The notes beneath the pieces are model-generated. The model saw nothing but the letters and a program-made list of their open reading frames with translations. It did no database searches and was not told the origin of the DNA. The position numbers and the translations under genes were made by a program. 64,000 nucleotides of DNA from Ottowia sp. (GTDB lineage: Bacteria; Pseudomonadota; Gammaproteobacteria; Burkholderiales; Burkholderiaceae_C), in NCBI RefSeq assembly GCF_016703145.1, contig NZ_JADJCO010000003.1, positions 248,001 through 312,000 on the forward strand, in the 5' to 3' direction. Positions 61,207 through 64,000 of this stretch are shown one piece after another (position 1 is the first letter of the stretch; every line of letters starts with the position of its first letter).

Positions 61207-62622
61207 TCAGCCCTTGAGCGCGCCCAGCACTTCGTCGAGCATCTTCTTGGCGTCGCCGAACAGCATGCGGTTGTTCTCCTTGTAGAAGAGCGGGTTGTCC
61301 ACCCCCGCATAACCGGACGCCATGGAGCGCTTCATCACGATCGAGTGCTTGGCCTTCCACACCTCCAGCACCGGCATGCCGGCGATGGGGCTGTCCGGGT
61401 CGTCCAGCGCGCTGGGGTTCACGATGTCGTTGGCGCCGATGACCATGGCCACGTCGGCCTCGGGGAAGTCGGCGTTGATCTCGTCCATCTCCATCACGAT
61501 GTCGTAGGGCACCTTGGCCTCGGCCAGCAGCACGTTCATGTGGCCGGGCATGCGGCCGGCCACGGGGTGGATGGCGAAGCGCACGTCCACGCCCTTCTCG
61601 CGCAGGGTCTTGGTGATCTCGTTGACCGTGTGCTGGGCCTGCGCCACCGCCATGCCGTAGCCGGGCACGATGATCACGCTCTTGGCGTCGCGCAGCATCT
61701 CGGCCGTCTCCAGCGCGCTCACGGGCACCACCTCGCCCTGGGGCTCGGCAGCGGCACCGGCGCCGGCCGCCTTCTTGGGCGCGCCCGAGCCGAAGCCGCC
61801 GGCGATCACGCTGATGAAGTTGCGGTTCATCGCCGTGCACATGATGTAGGACAGGATGGCGCCCGACGAACCCACCAGCGCGCCGGTGACGATCAGCAGG
61901 TCGTTGCTGAGCATGAAGCCGGTGGCCGCGGCCGCCCAGCCCGAGTAGCTGTTGAGCATGGACACCACCACCGGCATGTCGGCGCCGCCGATGGCCATGA
62001 CCATGTGCACGCCGAACAGCAGGGCGATGACGGTCATCACGATCAGCGGCAGCATGCCGGACTGCACGTCGTGGGCGTTCAGGAACTCGCGCCCGAACCA
62101 GATCACCACCAGCAGCGCGGCCAGGTTGAGCCAGTGGCGCCCCGGCAGCAGCAGCGGCTTGCCGCCGATGCGGCCGTTGAGCTTGCCGAACGCGATCAGC
62201 GAGCCCGAGAAGGTGATCGCGCCGATGAGGATGCCGACGTAGATCTCCACCTCGTGGATGACCTTTTCCGCGCCCTGGAGCTGGATCGATGTGTCAACGT
62301 AGCTGGCAAAGCCCACCAGGCAGGCCGCCAGGCCCACCAGGCTGTGCATGAGCGCGACCAACTCGGGCATCTGGGTCATCTTCACGACCTTGGCGGCGTA
62401 CAGGCCGACGCCGCCGCCGATCACCAGCGCCACCACGATCCAGGCGATGCCGGACGGGCTGACGCGCGGGCCGAACACCGTGGCCAGCACGGCCAGCGCC
62501 ATGCCGACCATGCCGAACAGGTTGCCGCGGCGCGAGCTTTCGGGGCTGGACAGGCCACCCAGGCTGAGGATGAACAGAATGGCGGCGCCGAGATAGGCCA
62601 CCGTGGCGAGACTTGAGGACAT
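61207..62622 (-). CDS. pntB: NAD(P) transhydrogenase, beta subunit
   Basis: 471 residues. About nine membrane helices (about 1-270) form part of the proton channel. The C-terminal NADP(H)-binding domain III begins near residue 290 and includes IIVPGYGMAVAQAQ, AIHPVAGRMPGHMNVLLAEA and MVIGANDIVNPSA. It couples proton influx to hydride transfer from NADH to NADP+, supplying NADPH. It lies 27 bp after pntA, with AAGGAAAGAC before the ATG. Confidence 0.95.
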   Translation of the reverse strand: MSSSLATVAYLGAAILFILSLGGLSSPESSRRGNLFGMVGMALAVLATVFGPRVSPSGIAWIVVALVIGGGVGLYAAKVVKMTQMPELVALMHSLVGLAACLVGFASYVDTSIQLQGAEKVIHEVEIYVGILIGAITFSGSLIAFGKLNGRIGGKPLLLPGRHWLNLAALLVVIWFGREFLNAHDVQSGMLPLIVMTVIALLFGVHMVMAIGGADMPVVVSMLNSYSGWAAAATGFMLSNDLLIVTGALVGSSGAILSYIMCTAMNRNFISVIAGGFGSGAPKKAAGAGAAAEPQGEVVPVSALETAEMLRDAKSVIIVPGYGMAVAQAQHTVNEITKTLREKGVDVRFAIHPVAGRMPGHMNVLLAEAKVPYDIVMEMDEINADFPEADVAMVIGANDIVNPSALDDPDSPIAGMPVLEVWKAKHSIVMKRSMASGYAGVDNPLFYKENNRMLFGDAKKMLDEVLGALKG

Positions 62623-62649
62623 GGTCGTCTTTCCTTGTCGTTGTCGTTC

Positions 62650-64000
62650 TTATTTGCGGAACATGGCGAGCATGCGGCGCGTCACGGCAAAGCCGCCGAA
62701 CATGTTGACGGCCGTGAGCACCAGCGCGGCGAAGGCCAGCCAGCGGATCAGCCCGTCGGGGCGTCCGTCCATGCCGGCCTCGGGCGGCGCGATCTGCACC
62801 AGCGCGCCGATGGCGATGATGCTGGAGATGGCGTTGGTCACGCTCATCAGCGGCGTGTGCAGCGCGGGCGTGACGTTCCACACCACCATGTAGCCGATGA
62901 AGCAGGCCAGCACGAACACCGTGAAGTGGCCCAGGAAGGCCGCCGGCGCGAAGGCGCCGATGAGCCAGAACACCACGGCCGCCACCGCGAACATGATGGC
63001 CGCCGTCTTGGCCGGCATCGGCGCGCCAGGGCCATGGCCGTGGCCCGACTTCTTCTCGGCCACCGGCGCCGCCGCCTTGGGCGCCGGCGCGGGCGCCTGC
63101 TTGAGCGGCGGGGCGGGCCAGGTGATGGCCCCATGGTTGACCACCGTCAGGCCACGGATCGCGTCGTCCTCCATGTTGACCACGGCCACGCCGTCCTTGG
63201 CCTTGCACAGCTCCTCGGTCAGGCGCAGCAGGTTGGTGGCGTACAGCGTGGACGACTGCTTGGCCAGGCGCGAGGCCAGGTCGGTGTAGCCGACGATGGT
63301 CACGCCGTGGCGCACCACGGCCTCGCCGGGCACGGTCAGCTCGCAGTTGCCGCCCTGCTCGGCCGCCATGTCGACGATCACGCTGCCCGGCTTCATGCTC
63401 TGCACCATCTCGGCGGTGATGAGCTTGGGCGCCGGCTTGCCGGGGATCAGCGCGGTGGTGATGATGATGTCGGCGTCCTTGGCCTGCTGCGCGTACATGG
63501 CGCGCTGCGCGGCCTGGAAGCCCTCGCTCATGACCTTGGCGTAGCCGCCGCCGCCGGAGCCTTCTTCCTCGTAATCGACCTTGACGAACTCGCCGCCCAG
63601 CGACTTGACCTGGTCCGCCACCTCGGCGCGCGTGTCGTTGGCGCGCACGATGGCGCCCAGGTTGGCCGCCGTGCCGATGGCCGCCAGGCCGGCCACGCCG
63701 GCACCGGCGATGAACACCTTGGCCGGGGGCACCTTGCCCGCCGCCGTGATCTGGCCGTTGAAGTAGCGGCCGAAGGCGTTGGCCGCCTCGATGACGGCGC
63801 GGTAGCCGGTGACGCCGGCCTGGGAGGTCAGCGCATCCATCTTCTGCGCGCGACTCAGGGTGCGCGGCAGGCAGTCGATGGCCAGCACGGTGGTTTTCCG
63901 GTCGGCCAGCTGCTGCATCAGCGCGGGGTTCTGCGCCGGCCAGATGTAGTCGATGAGGGTGCCGCCCTCGCGCATCAGACCCACTTCGCCCTCGCTGGGC
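62650..64000 (-). CDS. pntA: NAD(P) transhydrogenase, alpha subunit, 5'-truncated by window edge
   Basis: About 450 C-terminal codons are visible; the gene continues beyond 64000. The NAD-binding domain I shows VFIAGAGVAGLAAIGTAANLGAIVRANDTR, YAQQAKDADIIITTALIPG and MKPGSVIVDMAAEQGGN. After a Pro/Ala linker (PLKQAPAPAPKAAAP) with HGHGPG, four membrane helices follow. The single-gene fusion of the domains split as PntAA/PntAB elsewhere is the proteobacterial form. It forms an operon with pntB. Confidence 0.95.
   Translation of the reverse strand, partial: PSEGEVGLMREGGTLIDYIWPAQNPALMQQLADRKTTVLAIDCLPRTLSRAQKMDALTSQAGVTGYRAVIEAANAFGRYFNGQITAAGKVPPAKVFIAGAGVAGLAAIGTAANLGAIVRANDTRAEVADQVKSLGGEFVKVDYEEEGSGGGGYAKVMSEGFQAAQRAMYAQQAKDADIIITTALIPGKPAPKLITAEMVQSMKPGSVIVDMAAEQGGNCELTVPGEAVVRHGVTIVGYTDLASRLAKQSSTLYATNLLRLTEELCKAKDGVAVVNMEDDAIRGLTVVNHGAITWPAPPLKQAPAPAPKAAAPVAEKKSGHGHGPGAPMPAKTAAIMFAVAAVVFWLIGAFAPAAFLGHFTVFVLACFIGYMVVWNVTPALHTPLMSVTNAISSIIAIGALVQIAPPEAGMDGRPDGLIRWLAFAALVLTAVNMFGGFAVTRRMLAMFRK

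Overview
The window looks like about 64 kb of chromosome from a high-GC betaproteobacterium of the Comamonadaceae (Acidovorax, Ottowia or Diaphorobacter type). The evidence is protein similarity in style, the gene order bamE/fur, dapB-exbB-exbD-leuS-lptE-holA, hpf-ptsN-hprK and recX-recA, several Bug/TctC, CaiB and HMG-CoA-lyase style genes, and two families of short dispersed repeats in the gaps. The species cannot be fixed from the sequence alone. I saw no rRNA, tRNA, CRISPR array or prophage.

Layout. 1-5.1 kb: partial hydrolase, flavin reductase, EamA exporter, the CbpA/CbpM chaperone pair, a glycine-zipper envelope protein and a glyoxalase-like protein. 5.1-6.9 kb: an AT-richer patch with a type IV pilin gene, a candidate sigma-54 promoter and a decayed IS30-type transposase. 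6.9-11.5 kb: a signalling area with a metallo-beta-lactamase-fold cyclic-nucleotide phosphodiesterase, a CHASE2 adenylate cyclase with a shifted C-terminus, ruins of a PP2C phosphatase and perhaps an FHA protein, then a TerC membrane protein. 11.6-17.8 kb: sucCD, argC, recX, recA, a MarR regulator and a C-terminally anchored secreted protein. 18.3-21.7 kb: a zinc operon (outer-membrane protein, ZnuA, ZnuB, Zur). 21.9-27.9 kb: a TctD/TctE-like two-component pair, an efflux transporter whose tail runs through three GC-rich repeats, a glutamine amidotransferase-like protein and a lipase-like hydrolase. 28.1-33.5 kb: a broken IS110-type element abutting a coupled operon benE-gshB-pssA-MFS in which gshB is frameshifted.

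33.6-41.5 kb: a catabolic module (LysR, CaiB-type CoA-transferase, HMG-CoA-lyase family enzyme, Bug binding protein) lies between two nearly identical 151-bp copies of the 3' end of kup. The left copy is fused to relics of gshB and benE. Intact kup and gshA follow. 41.6-44.2 kb: a glycosyltransferase / ATP-grasp-like / methyltransferase operon of unknown product. 44.2-54.6 kb: proA, a lipoprotein, an orphan terminator, a TauD-type dioxygenase, a small TIR element, then holA, lptE, leuS, exbD, exbB, dapB and bamE. 54.7-64 kb: fur, hprK, ptsN, hpf, corA, mtnN, an acyl-CoA ligase, pntB and a partial pntA.

The most unusual feature is a family of about 14 imperfect ~60-bp elements with a palindromic head (CTATT...AATAGCT) and a tail resembling GCGCATATCCATGCGGGCTGAAGGCCA. 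Most sit exactly at gene ends. Two lie in frame inside the essential-type genes proA and leuS, and several supply start or stop codons. The second striking theme is breakage: gshB, the IS110 transposase (twice) and probably the cyclase each appear to differ from an intact frame by a single base, which could be real decay or consensus error.
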